15,605 bases of DNA from Clostridia bacterium (GTDB taxonomy: Bacteria; Bacillota_A; Clostridia; Peptostreptococcales; JAAYPU01): contig JAKSCF010000356.1 in assembly GCA_022360735.1 (NCBI GenBank), forward strand, positions 1 to 15,605, given 5' to 3'. Under the pieces are notes generated by a model. It saw only the letters and a program-made list of their open reading frames with translations. It searched no databases and was not told the DNA's origin. A program made the translations under genes and the position numbers. Positions 7,070 through 15,099 of this stretch are shown here, one piece after another. The number at the start of each line of letters is the position of its first letter. Position 1 is the stretch's first letter.

Positions 7070-7735
7070 TTAATAACCAAAAGCTTTTAGGTTTTCGTCT
7101 ACCATTAAATCGGCTTCTGTTTTTTCTAATACATCTTCCACTGCTGTCCCTTGGAATACCTCTTTTAATACCATGCCGTCAGCTGTTATTTCCATAACAC
7201 CTAATTCGGTAATGATTATGTTAACGCAGCAATGAGCAGTTAGCGGCAACGTACATTTTTTGCGAATCTTGGAGTCACCATTTTTATTGGTATGAGAGGT
7301 TAAAACCACTACTCTCTTTGATTTTTCTGCTAAATCCATTCCACCACCCATGCCGGGAACTCTTTTCCCGGGCACAATCCAGTTGGCAAGATTACCTTGC
7401 TGGTCAACCTCTAAGGCGCCAAGTATCGTAATGTCTAATTTTCCACTGCGAATAATTGCAAAGGAATCTGCACTGTCGAAGTAAGAAGCGCCTTTGATGG
7501 CCGTACAAGGGAAGCCTCCGGCATTAATTAAATTTGGGTCTTCTGCTCCATCATTTGGTCTTGGTCCTATTCCTAGGAGACCATTTTCTGAGTGCAGAAA
7601 TATATTCACATTTTCAGGTAAGTAATCCGGCACCAATGTAGGTATGCCTATACCCACATTCACAATATCACCGTTTTTTATTTCCATTGCCGCACGTTTT
7701 GCCATTAATTCTCTCATTGCCAAGCCCACTGCCAT
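7070..7735 (-). CDS. 3-oxoacid CoA-transferase subunit B (YodR/AtoA-like)
   Basis: The beta subunit of a class I CoA-transferase, 221 residues. The catalytic glutamate that forms the gamma-glutamyl-CoA thioester is E50 in the signature SENGLLGIGP. GNLANWIVPGKRVPGMGGGMDL (about 114-135) is the typical glycine-rich segment. With subunit A it moves CoA from a donor acyl-CoA to a 3-oxoacid. The gene overlaps subunit A by 22 bases, indicating translational coupling and stoichiometric expression. The ATG at 7735 is only three bases after GGGAGG, which is short; the GTG at 7729 has better spacing and would shorten the protein by two residues. It closely resembles acetoacetate/butyrate-type transferases and YodR; the neighbouring aminotransferase suggests an amino-substituted 3-oxoacid as substrate. 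Confidence 0.94.
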   Translation of the reverse strand: MAVGLAMRELMAKRAAMEIKNGDIVNVGIGIPTLVPDYLPENVNIFLHSENGLLGIGPRPNDGAEDPNLINAGGFPCTAIKGASYFDSADSFAIIRSGKLDITILGALEVDQQGNLANWIVPGKRVPGMGGGMDLAEKSKRVVVLTSHTNKNGDSKIRKKCTLPLTAHCCVNIIITELGVMEITADGMVLKEVFQGTAVEDVLEKTEADLMVDENLKAFGY

Positions 7736-8430
7736 TCGCCTCCCTTACCGGTTATAATCTTATCCACATACACACCAGGTGTAATAATTGCTTCAGGATT
7801 TAATCCCCCTAAAGGTACAATTTCTTCTGCATGCACGATGGTAACGTCTGATGCCATTGCTACTAAAGGATTGAAGTTTCTAGCCGTTTTGTCATAGATC
7901 AGATTGCCAAAGGGGTCCGCTGCTTTGGCATAAACAATGCCCACATCTGCTCTCAATGGCTTTTCCAGTAAATAGGTAGTACCCTCTACGTCAATCATCG
8001 ACTTGCCTTTTTCTACTATTGTTCCCAATCCAATATCCACTAAGACACCGCCTAAGCCAACCCCTCCTGCTCTCACTCTTTCAGCAAAGGTCCCTTGAGG
8101 ACTGAATTCTACTTCCAGCTTTCCTTCGTTCATTAATTTCCCGGCCACTGGATTAGAGCCTATATGGGTTGTAATTATCTTTTTGACTTGTTCGTTACAG
8201 ACTATTCTGCCAATACCGACTTCAGGAAATCCTGTATCATTACCTATTAGAATTAAATCTTTGACATCTTTTTTTATAATCTCATCTATTATAAGAGGGG
8301 ATGTTCCTACACCTCCGAAACCACCATACATCAGCACTGTGCCGTCATGAATGTATGACATGGCATCTTGGATAGAAACAATTTTCTCAAAGGTATTTTC
8401 AATGTTCTTATCATCATCTCCTTTTGCCAA
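7714..8430 (-). CDS. 3-oxoacid CoA-transferase subunit A (YodS/AtoD-like)
   Basis: The alpha subunit of the same class I CoA-transferase, 238 residues. Recognisable segments are VSIQDAMSYIHDG (18-30), the CoA-binding glycine loop GGFGGVGTSP (36-45), NDTGFPEVGIG and the FSPQGTFAERVRAGGVGLGG stretch near 109-128. The reading frame opens with TTG at 8430 but has no ribosome site there, and the first 15 residues (GDDDKNIENTFEK) are not typical; most relatives begin shortly before the VSIQDA segment. A strong AAAGGAG at 8418-8425 lies inside this extension and faces two ATG codons (8417, 8414) in a different frame. The true start is therefore uncertain, perhaps a non-standard codon, or there is a small frameshift. 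It overlaps subunit B and follows the aminotransferase across an 82-base gap holding a strong hairpin. Confidence 0.9.
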   Translation of the reverse strand: MAKGDDDKNIENTFEKIVSIQDAMSYIHDGTVLMYGGFGGVGTSPLIIDEIIKKDVKDLILIGNDTGFPEVGIGRIVCNEQVKKIITTHIGSNPVAGKLMNEGKLEVEFSPQGTFAERVRAGGVGLGGVLVDIGLGTIVEKGKSMIDVEGTTYLLEKPLRADVGIVYAKAADPFGNLIYDKTARNFNPLVAMASDVTIVHAEEIVPLGGLNPEAIITPGVYVDKIITGKGGEWQWAWQ

Positions 8431-8478
8431 TTTTAGGATTTTTAGGTTAAGTTATAGAAATTTTTCAGATAGAATATT

Positions 8479-8508
8479 TTGAGGGGAATAGCAACCCATT
8501 CCCCTCAA
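8479..8508 (-). promoter_or_regulatory. Intercistronic hairpin between aminotransferase and CoA-transferase genes
   Basis: A perfect 11-bp stem pairs 8479-8489 (TTGAGGGGAAT) with 8498-8508 around an 8-base loop. On the minus-strand transcript it follows the aminotransferase stop by a few bases, and AAAATATTC rather than a U-run comes after, so it is a better candidate for an mRNA processing or 3'-end stability element than for a full terminator. Confidence 0.55.
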
Positions 8509-8512
8509 GTAT

Positions 8513-9868
8513 TTATCCTATTGCTTCACTTAAAAATCCATTTCGCTCTTCCACAGCAGTTATTGTTTCATCTAAAATGTCTACCATCTTGTCTATTTCT
8601 TCTTTAGTTATGATGAATGCAGGTGCCGCCATAATCATATCGCCTCGCACACCTTTGTCACATCCGGAACTTAATTCTATAAACATTCCTCTTTTTAATG
8701 CTTCTTGGTTAATTTGCAATGAATATCCAACTTCAGGACCAAAAGCCTCTTTGGTTGATTTGTTTTTAACAAATTCTATGCCTACCATCATCCCTAATCC
8801 TCTAATATCGCCTACTGTAGGATGCTTATGTAGTGATTCCAGACGCTGCTTTAGATAGGCGCCATTCTCTGCAGATTTGGTTATTAAATGATGTTCCTCA
8901 ATATATTCAAAAGTCTTGACTACCACAGCACAACCCAATGGATTGCCTGCCCAGGAATATCCGGGTGGAAATTCTGCTGTGTTGTTATAGATGGTCTCAT
9001 ACAATGCTTCTGTACAAGCTACAGCCCCGATTGGAAAATATCCACCGCATAAAGCTTTTCCTAAAGCAATAATATCCGGTTTTACATTGAAGTATTGGTA
9101 AGCAAAGTATTTGCCCGTACGCCCAATGCCTGTCATCACTTCATCGAAAATGAGAAGTACATCGTATTTTTTACATATTTCTTTAATTTTTTCATAATAA
9201 TCATCTCTCGGTCTTGCCGCGCATATGGACATACCGGATATAGGTTCCATTATAAAAGCCGATACAGAATCCGGCCCTTGGCTGAGAATCTCATTTTCTA
9301 ATGCTTGAGCACATTCTATGTTACAGTTTTTAGGTTCTTTGTTGTACCAGCATCTATAGCAATAGGCCGGCGGAATATGCCCGAATTCGTGTAGATAAGG
9401 CTCATATCCTGCACGTCTCCCTGTAAATCCTGTCAAAGAAAGAACACCCATAGTGCTTCCATGATAACTTTGCCACCTGGAAATCACTTTATATTTTCCA
9501 TGGTTCCCTTTGTTTAGGTGATATTTTCTTGCTAATTTAACTGCGATTTCTGTTGCTTCAGATCCGCCGGATACATAAAATACTTTGGAAAAATGGTTTT
9601 CCGAAGCTTCACATATTTTATTGCATGCTTGCTCCAAAATATCTGTCACACAATCCCATCTATATACAAAGGAGATTTTCTCTGTTTGGGCTTTTAATAC
9701 ATCTCCCATTTCTTCTAATCCGTGACCCAAGCTGCATAAGACTGCTCCACTGGTTCCATCAATATATTCTTTTCCATCCTCATCATACATGTAGATTCTT
9801 TTGCCATGAGAAATGACAGGATATTCTTTTTTGAAAAATGGATTTAATATTTTACTGTCTTTGCTCAC
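8513..9868 (-). CDS. Class III PLP-dependent aminotransferase (YodT-like)
   Basis: A 451-residue fold-type I omega-aminotransferase. The PLP lysine is K271 in ALGKALCGGYFPIGA; D242 in IFDEVMTGIGRTG pairs with the pyridine nitrogen; SGGSEATE (100-107) binds phosphate; and SYHGST (134-139) stacks on the ring. A cysteine cluster at C170, C173, C182 and C186 (CYRC, then CNIEC) recurs, to my knowledge, in YodT-like relatives and could bind metal. Class III enzymes transfer amino groups not at the alpha carbon, for example from beta- or omega-amino acids, here probably producing a 3-oxoacid for the adjacent CoA-transferase. The GTG start at 9868 follows AGGGGATG by eight bases, and the gene begins 14 bases after the transporter stop. 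DAPA- or ornithine-type specificities are possible but fit the context less well. Confidence 0.93.
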   Translation of the reverse strand: MSKDSKILNPFFKKEYPVISHGKRIYMYDEDGKEYIDGTSGAVLCSLGHGLEEMGDVLKAQTEKISFVYRWDCVTDILEQACNKICEASENHFSKVFYVSGGSEATEIAVKLARKYHLNKGNHGKYKVISRWQSYHGSTMGVLSLTGFTGRRAGYEPYLHEFGHIPPAYCYRCWYNKEPKNCNIECAQALENEILSQGPDSVSAFIMEPISGMSICAARPRDDYYEKIKEICKKYDVLLIFDEVMTGIGRTGKYFAYQYFNVKPDIIALGKALCGGYFPIGAVACTEALYETIYNNTAEFPPGYSWAGNPLGCAVVVKTFEYIEEHHLITKSAENGAYLKQRLESLHKHPTVGDIRGLGMMVGIEFVKNKSTKEAFGPEVGYSLQINQEALKRGMFIELSSGCDKGVRGDMIMAAPAFIITKEEIDKMVDILDETITAVEERNGFLSEAIG

Positions 9869-9882
9869 TTACTTCATCCCCT

Positions 9883-11331
9883 TTATTCGTTGGTCTCAAT
9901 GATCTCGTCGTCATGATATGTTTTTACAGATGGTCTTTCTCCTTCTCTAAATATAAATTTATCAGTCAATCCATAAATAATAGATATTGCCGGTGCTAAG
10001 AAAGCTAAATATACATATGGAAGATAGTCCACCGCTGCAACGCCTAACACACCTGTAAAGTAAACACCGCATAATCCCCAAGGTACTAAAGGAGAGGTTA
10101 CAGTTGCTGAATCCTCGCATACTCTGGAACAAACTTGAGGTAAAATTTTCTGTTTCTTGTATGCCGGTACAAGCATTCTTCCGGGAATAATAATGGCCAT
10201 ATATTGACTGGCAGAGAATAGGTTAACCACTACTGCCGATAAAACATGTGTAACAATTAAGCCTCTTACATTGTTGACTACTCCGGTTATTTTTTCTAAT
10301 AATACGGATAACATCTCTGTCTTTTCTAATATTCCGCCAAAGCTTAAAGCTATAAATCCAAGTGATATGGTCCACATCATACTTTGTAGTCCGCCACGGC
10401 TTAAAAGTGCATCCACCTCTGCAACTCCTGTAGACGAAGTGAATCCATAATTCAAAATGCTTAACATTTCCCCAAGGCCGATGCCTTGGAAAATCATTGC
10501 AAATATAGCACCAATAACCGATGCAATAACCATAACCGCAAGCCCCGATACTTTTTTAACGGCTAAAACAATTACTAAGATAGGTGGAATCAAGGCAATG
10601 GGAGATACGAAATAATTATCCCTTAATCCTGTGAGAATAGCATTTATTTGATTGGTATCAACTGTTCCTCCACCAAAGCTCATCCCTATGATTCCGTATA
10701 TAACTAATGAAATTAAAATAGCAGGTCCCGTTGAATAAATCATACTTTTGATGTGATCAAATAAATCTGCCTCAGCAACTCCGGCTGCTAAATTGGTAGA
10801 GTCAGATAACGGTGACATTTTATCTCCAAAAATTGCACCTGAAATAACTGCACCTGCCGTCATTGGTGCAGGGATACCCAGCCCCATACCAATACCCATA
10901 AAAGCAACCCCAAATGTAGCGCCCGTTGTCCATGAGCTGCCTGTAGCGAGGGAAGCAACTGCACAAACAAAGCATACTGTCAATAAAAATACATTGGGTG
11001 ATAAAATTTTTAATCCATAATAGATTAATGTTGGAATAACACCAGCCGGTATCCATGATGCAACCAATACGCCTACTAACATTAAAATTAACATAGGCAG
11101 CATGGCAATGTTACATCCATACAAGATACCATCTTGAACATCCTTCCATTTAAATCCTGACAGCATTGCAACAATACCTGCCACCAGGCCTCCAATAATT
11201 AAGGTAATGTGCGTCACCCAATCTTGATGCAGTACAAAAATTTGTGTAAACATAGCAACACATAAAAAAATAAGAACGAATAGTGCGCCTGCAAAGCTTG
11301 GTCTCTTTTCTTTGCTCACTTTATCAGCCAT
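9883..11331 (-). CDS. nhaC: NhaC-family Na+/H+ antiporter-type carrier, probable substrate transporter
   Basis: A 482-residue membrane protein with about 11-12 hydrophobic segments, beginning at residues 14-34. The NhaC-family hallmark GDKMSPLSDSTN is at 169-180, after a conserved ATGSSWTTGATFG segment (129-141). NhaC proteins exchange Na+ for H+, but many members carry organic substrates: Bacillus MleN exchanges malate and lactate, and family members have been proposed as lysine or methionine transporters. As first gene of a catabolic operon it more probably imports the amino compound or exports a product than sets pH alone. The ATG at 11331 has a strong AAAGGAGGG. Transcription most likely starts about 100 bases upstream at a promoter overlapped by a CodY-like box. 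Confidence 0.88.
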   Translation of the reverse strand: MADKVSKEKRPSFAGALFVLIFLCVAMFTQIFVLHQDWVTHITLIIGGLVAGIVAMLSGFKWKDVQDGILYGCNIAMLPMLILMLVGVLVASWIPAGVIPTLIYYGLKILSPNVFLLTVCFVCAVASLATGSSWTTGATFGVAFMGIGMGLGIPAPMTAGAVISGAIFGDKMSPLSDSTNLAAGVAEADLFDHIKSMIYSTGPAILISLVIYGIIGMSFGGGTVDTNQINAILTGLRDNYFVSPIALIPPILVIVLAVKKVSGLAVMVIASVIGAIFAMIFQGIGLGEMLSILNYGFTSSTGVAEVDALLSRGGLQSMMWTISLGFIALSFGGILEKTEMLSVLLEKITGVVNNVRGLIVTHVLSAVVVNLFSASQYMAIIIPGRMLVPAYKKQKILPQVCSRVCEDSATVTSPLVPWGLCGVYFTGVLGVAAVDYLPYVYLAFLAPAISIIYGLTDKFIFREGERPSVKTYHDDEIIETNE

Positions 11332-11425
11332 AAAAAAATCCCTCCTTTAATTTGGTGCTTTTATGATACCAACTGTCCATTTATCTTCATGTTTTAAAAA
11401 AGGTTTAAAGACAACATTTTTTTAT

Positions 11426-11443
11426 AATTTTCAGAATATTATA
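11426..11443 (-). promoter_or_regulatory. CodY-like box overlapping the -10 of the nhaC operon promoter
   Basis: The plus strand at 11426-11440 reads AATTTTCAGAATATT, matching the CodY consensus AATTTTCWGAAAATT at 14 of 15 positions. It overlaps a minus-strand TATAAT (11443-11438). No good -35 element lies 16-18 bases upstream of that TATAAT, hinting that the promoter needs an activator. CodY would repress the operon when branched-chain amino acids and GTP are plentiful. Confidence 0.55.
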
Positions 11444-11499
11444 TGTTTAAAACCATATCATCTTATCTAAAATAAAACAATAATAAAACAATTTAAAAA

Positions 11500-11529
11500 A
11501 AATGGAAACAGATTAACCTATTTCCATTT
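11500..11529 (-). terminator. Second (distal) intrinsic terminator after serS
   Basis: A 9-bp stem pairs AAATGGAAA (11500-11508) with TTTCCATTT (11521-11529). On the minus strand it is followed by a run of eight U residues (11493-11501 side), giving a backup terminator behind the main one. Confidence 0.65.
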
Positions 11530-11554
11530 AAAAAGGCGGCCACGGAGAGCCGCC
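11529..11554 (-). terminator. Intrinsic terminator of serS
   Basis: GGCGGC (11535-11540) pairs with GCCGCC (11549-11554) around an 8-base loop. On the minus strand this is followed by a U-run (11534-11530). It begins six bases after the serS stop codon. Confidence 0.85.
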
Positions 11555-11560
11555 ACTACA

Positions 11561-12832
11561 TTATATCTTTTCAAGCCCGCCCATATAGGGTCTTAAGGCT
11601 TTTGGTATTATAACTGAGCCGTCTTCTTGCTGGTAGTTTTCTAATATGGCTGAAAAGGTTCTTCCTACTGCTAAGCCTGATCCATTTAAGGTGTGTACAA
11701 ACTCCACTTTACCTTTTGGCTCCGGTCTAAATCGAATGTTGCTTCTTCTTGCCTGATAATCTTCAAAGTTACTGCATGAAGATATCTCCAGGTATCGATT
11801 ATAGCTTGGCATCCAGACTTCAATATCATAAGTCATAGCTGAGCTGAACCCTAAATCACCACCACACAGCTTAACCACTCTATATGGCAGCTCTAAAACC
11901 TGAAGTACTTTCTCAGCTGCTTTTAGAAGGGATTCTAATTCTTCATAAGAGGTTTCGGGTGTTGCAAATTTAACCAATTCTACTTTATTGAATTGATGTT
12001 GTCTGATCAGCCCTCTTGTATCTCTTCCGGCTGAACCTGCTTCTTTTCTAAAGCACGGCGTATAAGCCGTATAGTAAACGGGTAATTGATCTTTTTCAAC
12101 AATTTCGTTCATTAGTAAATTGGTTAACGGCACTTCTGCCGTAGGGATTAAAAAGAAGTCTTTTGCGGGAATATGAAACATATCCTCTTCAAATTTAGGC
12201 AGCTGTCCGGTTCCGGTCATGGCATCACGATTTACCATAAACGGCGGCAATACTTCTGTGAACCCATGCTCACCTGTGTGCAGGTCCAGCATAAAGTTAA
12301 TAATGGCTCTTTCCAGCCTTGCACCCATCCCTTTATAAACTGAGAATCTTGCACCTGATATTTTAGCTGCACGTTCAAAGTCCAGTATCCCTAATTCGCT
12401 TCCAACATCCCAGTGAGCCTTATGCTCAAAATCAAAAGTTGTTGGCTCTCCCCATTTTTTTATTTCTAGATTATCTTCATCTGTATTGCCTTCAGGAACA
12501 CTTTCATTTGGCATATTGGGTATGCCTAATAAGGTTTCTTTAATCTGAGCTTCAACTTCTTTTACTTTTTCATCCATTTCTTTTATTTCAGATGATAATG
12601 CTTTCATGTCTGCAAGAAGTGGGGATGCATCTTCACCTGCTTTTTTAAGCTTAGGAATTTCTTTTGATACTTGATTTTGTTTATTTTTCTTTTGTTCAAC
12701 TTCAGTCAGCATGTGTCTTCTTCTCTCATCCAGTTCAATAACTTCGTCAATAATAGACACATCAAAGTTACGTTTTTTCAATGCATTTTTCACACTATCT
12801 TGTTCCAGTCTTATTTTCTTAATATCTAACAT
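11561..12832 (-). CDS. serS: Seryl-tRNA synthetase
   Basis: A 423-residue class II aminoacyl-tRNA synthetase that charges tRNA-Ser (and tRNA-Sec where present) with serine in the cytosol. Residues 1-105 are the N-terminal antiparallel coiled-coil arm that grips the long variable arm of tRNA-Ser (lysine- and glutamate-rich heptads). Motif 2, [21 protein letters not shown], lies near 262-282, and motif 3, [19 protein letters not shown], near 382-400; TAEVPLTN is the conserved serine-pocket segment. Length is normal for the family. The ATG at 12832 is preceded by GGAGGAAATCA. It is a single-gene unit: its own promoter and T-box leader lie upstream and tandem terminators downstream, so it is not part of the catabolic operon. 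Confidence 0.98.
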   Translation of the reverse strand: MLDIKKIRLEQDSVKNALKKRNFDVSIIDEVIELDERRRHMLTEVEQKKNKQNQVSKEIPKLKKAGEDASPLLADMKALSSEIKEMDEKVKEVEAQIKETLLGIPNMPNESVPEGNTDEDNLEIKKWGEPTTFDFEHKAHWDVGSELGILDFERAAKISGARFSVYKGMGARLERAIINFMLDLHTGEHGFTEVLPPFMVNRDAMTGTGQLPKFEEDMFHIPAKDFFLIPTAEVPLTNLLMNEIVEKDQLPVYYTAYTPCFRKEAGSAGRDTRGLIRQHQFNKVELVKFATPETSYEELESLLKAAEKVLQVLELPYRVVKLCGGDLGFSSAMTYDIEVWMPSYNRYLEISSCSNFEDYQARRSNIRFRPEPKGKVEFVHTLNGSGLAVGRTFSAILENYQQEDGSVIIPKALRPYMGGLEKI

Positions 12833-12864
12833 ATTGATTTCCTCCAGTTTTATTTTTAAAAACC

Positions 12865-13084
12865 AAAAAAACCTTTCATCCCTAAATGCTTAGGGACGAA
12901 AGGTTACTTCCGCGATACCACCCTAGTTGGCTTAAAGCCCACTCGTGTATGTGAATAACGGTCACTGCCGGTAAAGCTCATCGCTTACAGCTTTGGGATG
13001 GATTCAATAATCTGTAACACTGGTTTGCAGCAGCCACCAGCTCTCTTTAGAAACTTATTATTTACTGCTTCCCTTCATCGCTTT
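12865..13084 (-). ncRNA. Serine-specific T-box leader of serS
   Basis: On the minus strand the leader carries the core T-box AGGGTGGTATCGCGG (plus 12924-12910), whose NCCA-pairing bulge senses uncharged tRNA. A terminator stem pairs 12871-12885 with 12890-12904 (15 positions, one mismatch) and is followed by a U-run (12871-12865). Stem I contains the GCGATGAAG start, the AGTA S-turn motif and the AGAGAG/apical elements. In the specifier loop GAA-TCC-A gives the serine codon TCC at 13002-13000. Uncharged tRNA-Ser would stabilise the antiterminator and turn serS on. Confidence 0.95.
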
Positions 13085-13090
13085 GGTTGT

Positions 13091-13119
13091 AATATAACAT
13101 ATTTTGTCATGAATTGCAA
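13091..13119 (-). promoter_or_regulatory. Predicted sigma-A promoter of the serS T-box transcript
   Basis: TTGCAA (13119-13114), a 17-base spacer and TATATT (13096-13091) place the start near 13084, just before T-box stem I. The -35 directly abuts the glnA stop codon, so no separate terminator for glnA is visible; the T-box terminator may serve both transcripts. Confidence 0.6.
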
Positions 13120-15021
13120 TTAAAATAGATTCTTTTTATATTCAATAAATAGCTCTGTTAATTCTTGCATTTTTTCTCTCATTTCAATTTGCAGATCAGA
13201 TGCCGTACTATAATCTTTCTCATTTAAAGCTTCTTTTATTCTTGTGAAAAGAGATTGCTTAGCCAAGCTGTCTTTCATAAGATAATATCTTAACTCTTTA
13301 ATCTTCTCCCAATTGACTACATCTAAATCTGTTCGATCTTCAAAGGTATGGAGCATGACACATTCTCTGACAATTTCCATATTATTTGGAATGATTCTAT
13401 TATAAAGCTCTTGTGCCCATTGGCTGATAAAAGCTTCTTTACAAGATTCAATAATTTTTTTGCTTAATACTTTATTTTGCATCAGTACGGAAGTTTTTTC
13501 AGGGTATTTTTCGAAAGCTACGATATTTTCCCATACGGTTGCCGGCGGTTTTCCAAATATCTCATCTCTTTCTTCTTGAGTATATTCATCAAAGACGTCT
13601 CTTTCACTTCTGTAAGCTCTGCCTTTCTCTAAATAGAAACCTTCTTCTTCAGGCTTTTTAGAAAATTCTTTTTCTAATTCCTTTGATGTTTTACCTGCCT
13701 TTAAGGCTGCTTTAATACCATCCAACATAGCAATATAGGATGACGCCAATACTAAATATGGATTGCTCTCGGGATTAGGTGCTCTCAATTCAAATCGTGT
13801 TGCCATAGGATTTGTAACGTCTCGTACAAGACCAACCAAAACGGTACGGTTTCTCGACGGCGTTTCAGTGGTATGACCAATAGACCCTACGATACACACC
13901 GGTGCTTCAAATCCGGGCTTAAGTCGATTGAGGGCATCGTTTGAAGAAGAAACAAAAGGATTAATGATTTCATAATTCTTTAATAGTCCCATTAATGCTC
14001 CGAACCCGATAGGGTTAATAAAATCTTCTTTCATATCCTTTGGCGCAAATAGGTTTCTATATTCTCCGTTCTTCAACTTTACGGCAACACCCATATGTGT
14101 GTGTTCGCCGTTTCCGGCAACACCCTCAATTGGTTTTGCCATAAAAGTAACTTCCAGTCCATGCATGTCAAAAATGTCTCTTATAACATCTTTTACGTGA
14201 AAAACATTATCAGAGGCTTGGATGGCCGTACTATATTTCCAATCAATTTCCAGCTGCTCCATGACATGATCAAAGCCGCCTGAGTTTCCCAGCTTAGCTT
14301 TTACACCGCCAACTTCTTTATGTCCCATTTCAATTTCCAAGCCAAATTTATCCAACACTAATATGGACTGTTCCATGGCTGTTCTAACAGGGCCTATGGT
14401 TCTTTTCCAATACTGCTCTTTTAAGACTTGGGATGTAGAAAGTTGCTCAACATCTGCTACATCATCCGGTGTCTTTACCCAGAACTCTAATTCTGTGGCA
14501 GAAGTTAAAACGATCTCGTCAATATCTTCATAGGAGGGAATATCCACATGTTGAAAGATGTAAGGATTCTCTTTAAGCAATTTCATGATTTCACTTGTAA
14601 AGGTATCTACTGCATTTTTTAACACTACCCGTGATCCAACGGGTTGATCCTCGTTATGTATAAGATATGAAGGTATTCTTATGGTTCCTACCGGCAGTCC
14701 TGTATCTTCACTAAAATGATGATAGTTATAATCTACATACCAATTAACATCCATATCCGGAATTAAGTCAACTCTTGCATTGTTTAATTCTGCAATTTTA
14801 GGTAAAACAACGCTGGACCCGTCTGTCTGAACACCCTTTTCAATAAAGTCATCAATGTTGTCTATAAAATATTCAATGGGAATTTTTTCGTCGGTATCGT
14901 GGCCTCCAAAGTCCACGCCCACCAATGACGCAAATTTTACTTCCGGATGGTCTTTAAGTGTTTTAATAAGCTCTTCTTTGTTTTTTGGTACTATCATATA
15001 AAGCATATCTTCATAGGGCAT
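13120..15021 (-). CDS. glnA: Long divergent glutamine synthetase (GlnA-like, type I fold with C-terminal extension)
   Basis: At 633 residues this is about 190 longer than ordinary GlnA (~440-470). The beta-grasp domain ends with DGSS (67-70), which supplies the aspartate of the neighbouring active site. In the catalytic domain, E177/E179 (TELEFW), E236 (HKEV), H307 (GNGEHTHMG), R366 and E372 (NRLKPGFEAP), SRNR (389-392) and E411/R413 (RFELRAPNPESNPYL) are present. The usual GQxE glutamate, a metal ligand eight residues after the HHEV glutamate, is replaced by GGVKAKL, so E236 lacks its partner. Residues about 450-633 form a helical, charged extension. No tyrosine adenylylation motif is apparent. 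It presumably makes glutamine from glutamate and ammonia with ATP, but a related gamma-glutamyl ligase activity is possible. ATG 15021 has AAAGGAG upstream. Confidence 0.85.
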   Translation of the reverse strand: MPYEDMLYMIVPKNKEELIKTLKDHPEVKFASLVGVDFGGHDTDEKIPIEYFIDNIDDFIEKGVQTDGSSVVLPKIAELNNARVDLIPDMDVNWYVDYNYHHFSEDTGLPVGTIRIPSYLIHNEDQPVGSRVVLKNAVDTFTSEIMKLLKENPYIFQHVDIPSYEDIDEIVLTSATELEFWVKTPDDVADVEQLSTSQVLKEQYWKRTIGPVRTAMEQSILVLDKFGLEIEMGHKEVGGVKAKLGNSGGFDHVMEQLEIDWKYSTAIQASDNVFHVKDVIRDIFDMHGLEVTFMAKPIEGVAGNGEHTHMGVAVKLKNGEYRNLFAPKDMKEDFINPIGFGALMGLLKNYEIINPFVSSSNDALNRLKPGFEAPVCIVGSIGHTTETPSRNRTVLVGLVRDVTNPMATRFELRAPNPESNPYLVLASSYIAMLDGIKAALKAGKTSKELEKEFSKKPEEEGFYLEKGRAYRSERDVFDEYTQEERDEIFGKPPATVWENIVAFEKYPEKTSVLMQNKVLSKKIIESCKEAFISQWAQELYNRIIPNNMEIVRECVMLHTFEDRTDLDVVNWEKIKELRYYLMKDSLAKQSLFTRIKEALNEKDYSTASDLQIEMREKMQELTELFIEYKKNLF

Positions 15022-15099
15022 ATTGTTTCTCCTTTCAAATGTATCTTTTTTTATGATAAAAATTTATAACAATTATTAACAATATTATAATTAATCAAT

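Noticed and set aside
11352..11372. Sigma-54-like promoter (GG-N10-GC) and TTGGT/ACCAA inverted repeat before nhaC
   Set aside because: Only the GG and GC dinucleotides and a few flanks match, the transcript would start inside the ribosome site, and no enhancer-binding activator is encoded nearby. The inverted repeat has only 5-bp arms with an 11-base gap.
11391..11408. Heptamer direct repeats GTTTTAA/GGTTTAA with 11-bp spacing, as bound by SARP proteins
   Set aside because: They are low in complexity in AT-rich DNA and lie downstream of the best -10, where SARP activation would not be expected.
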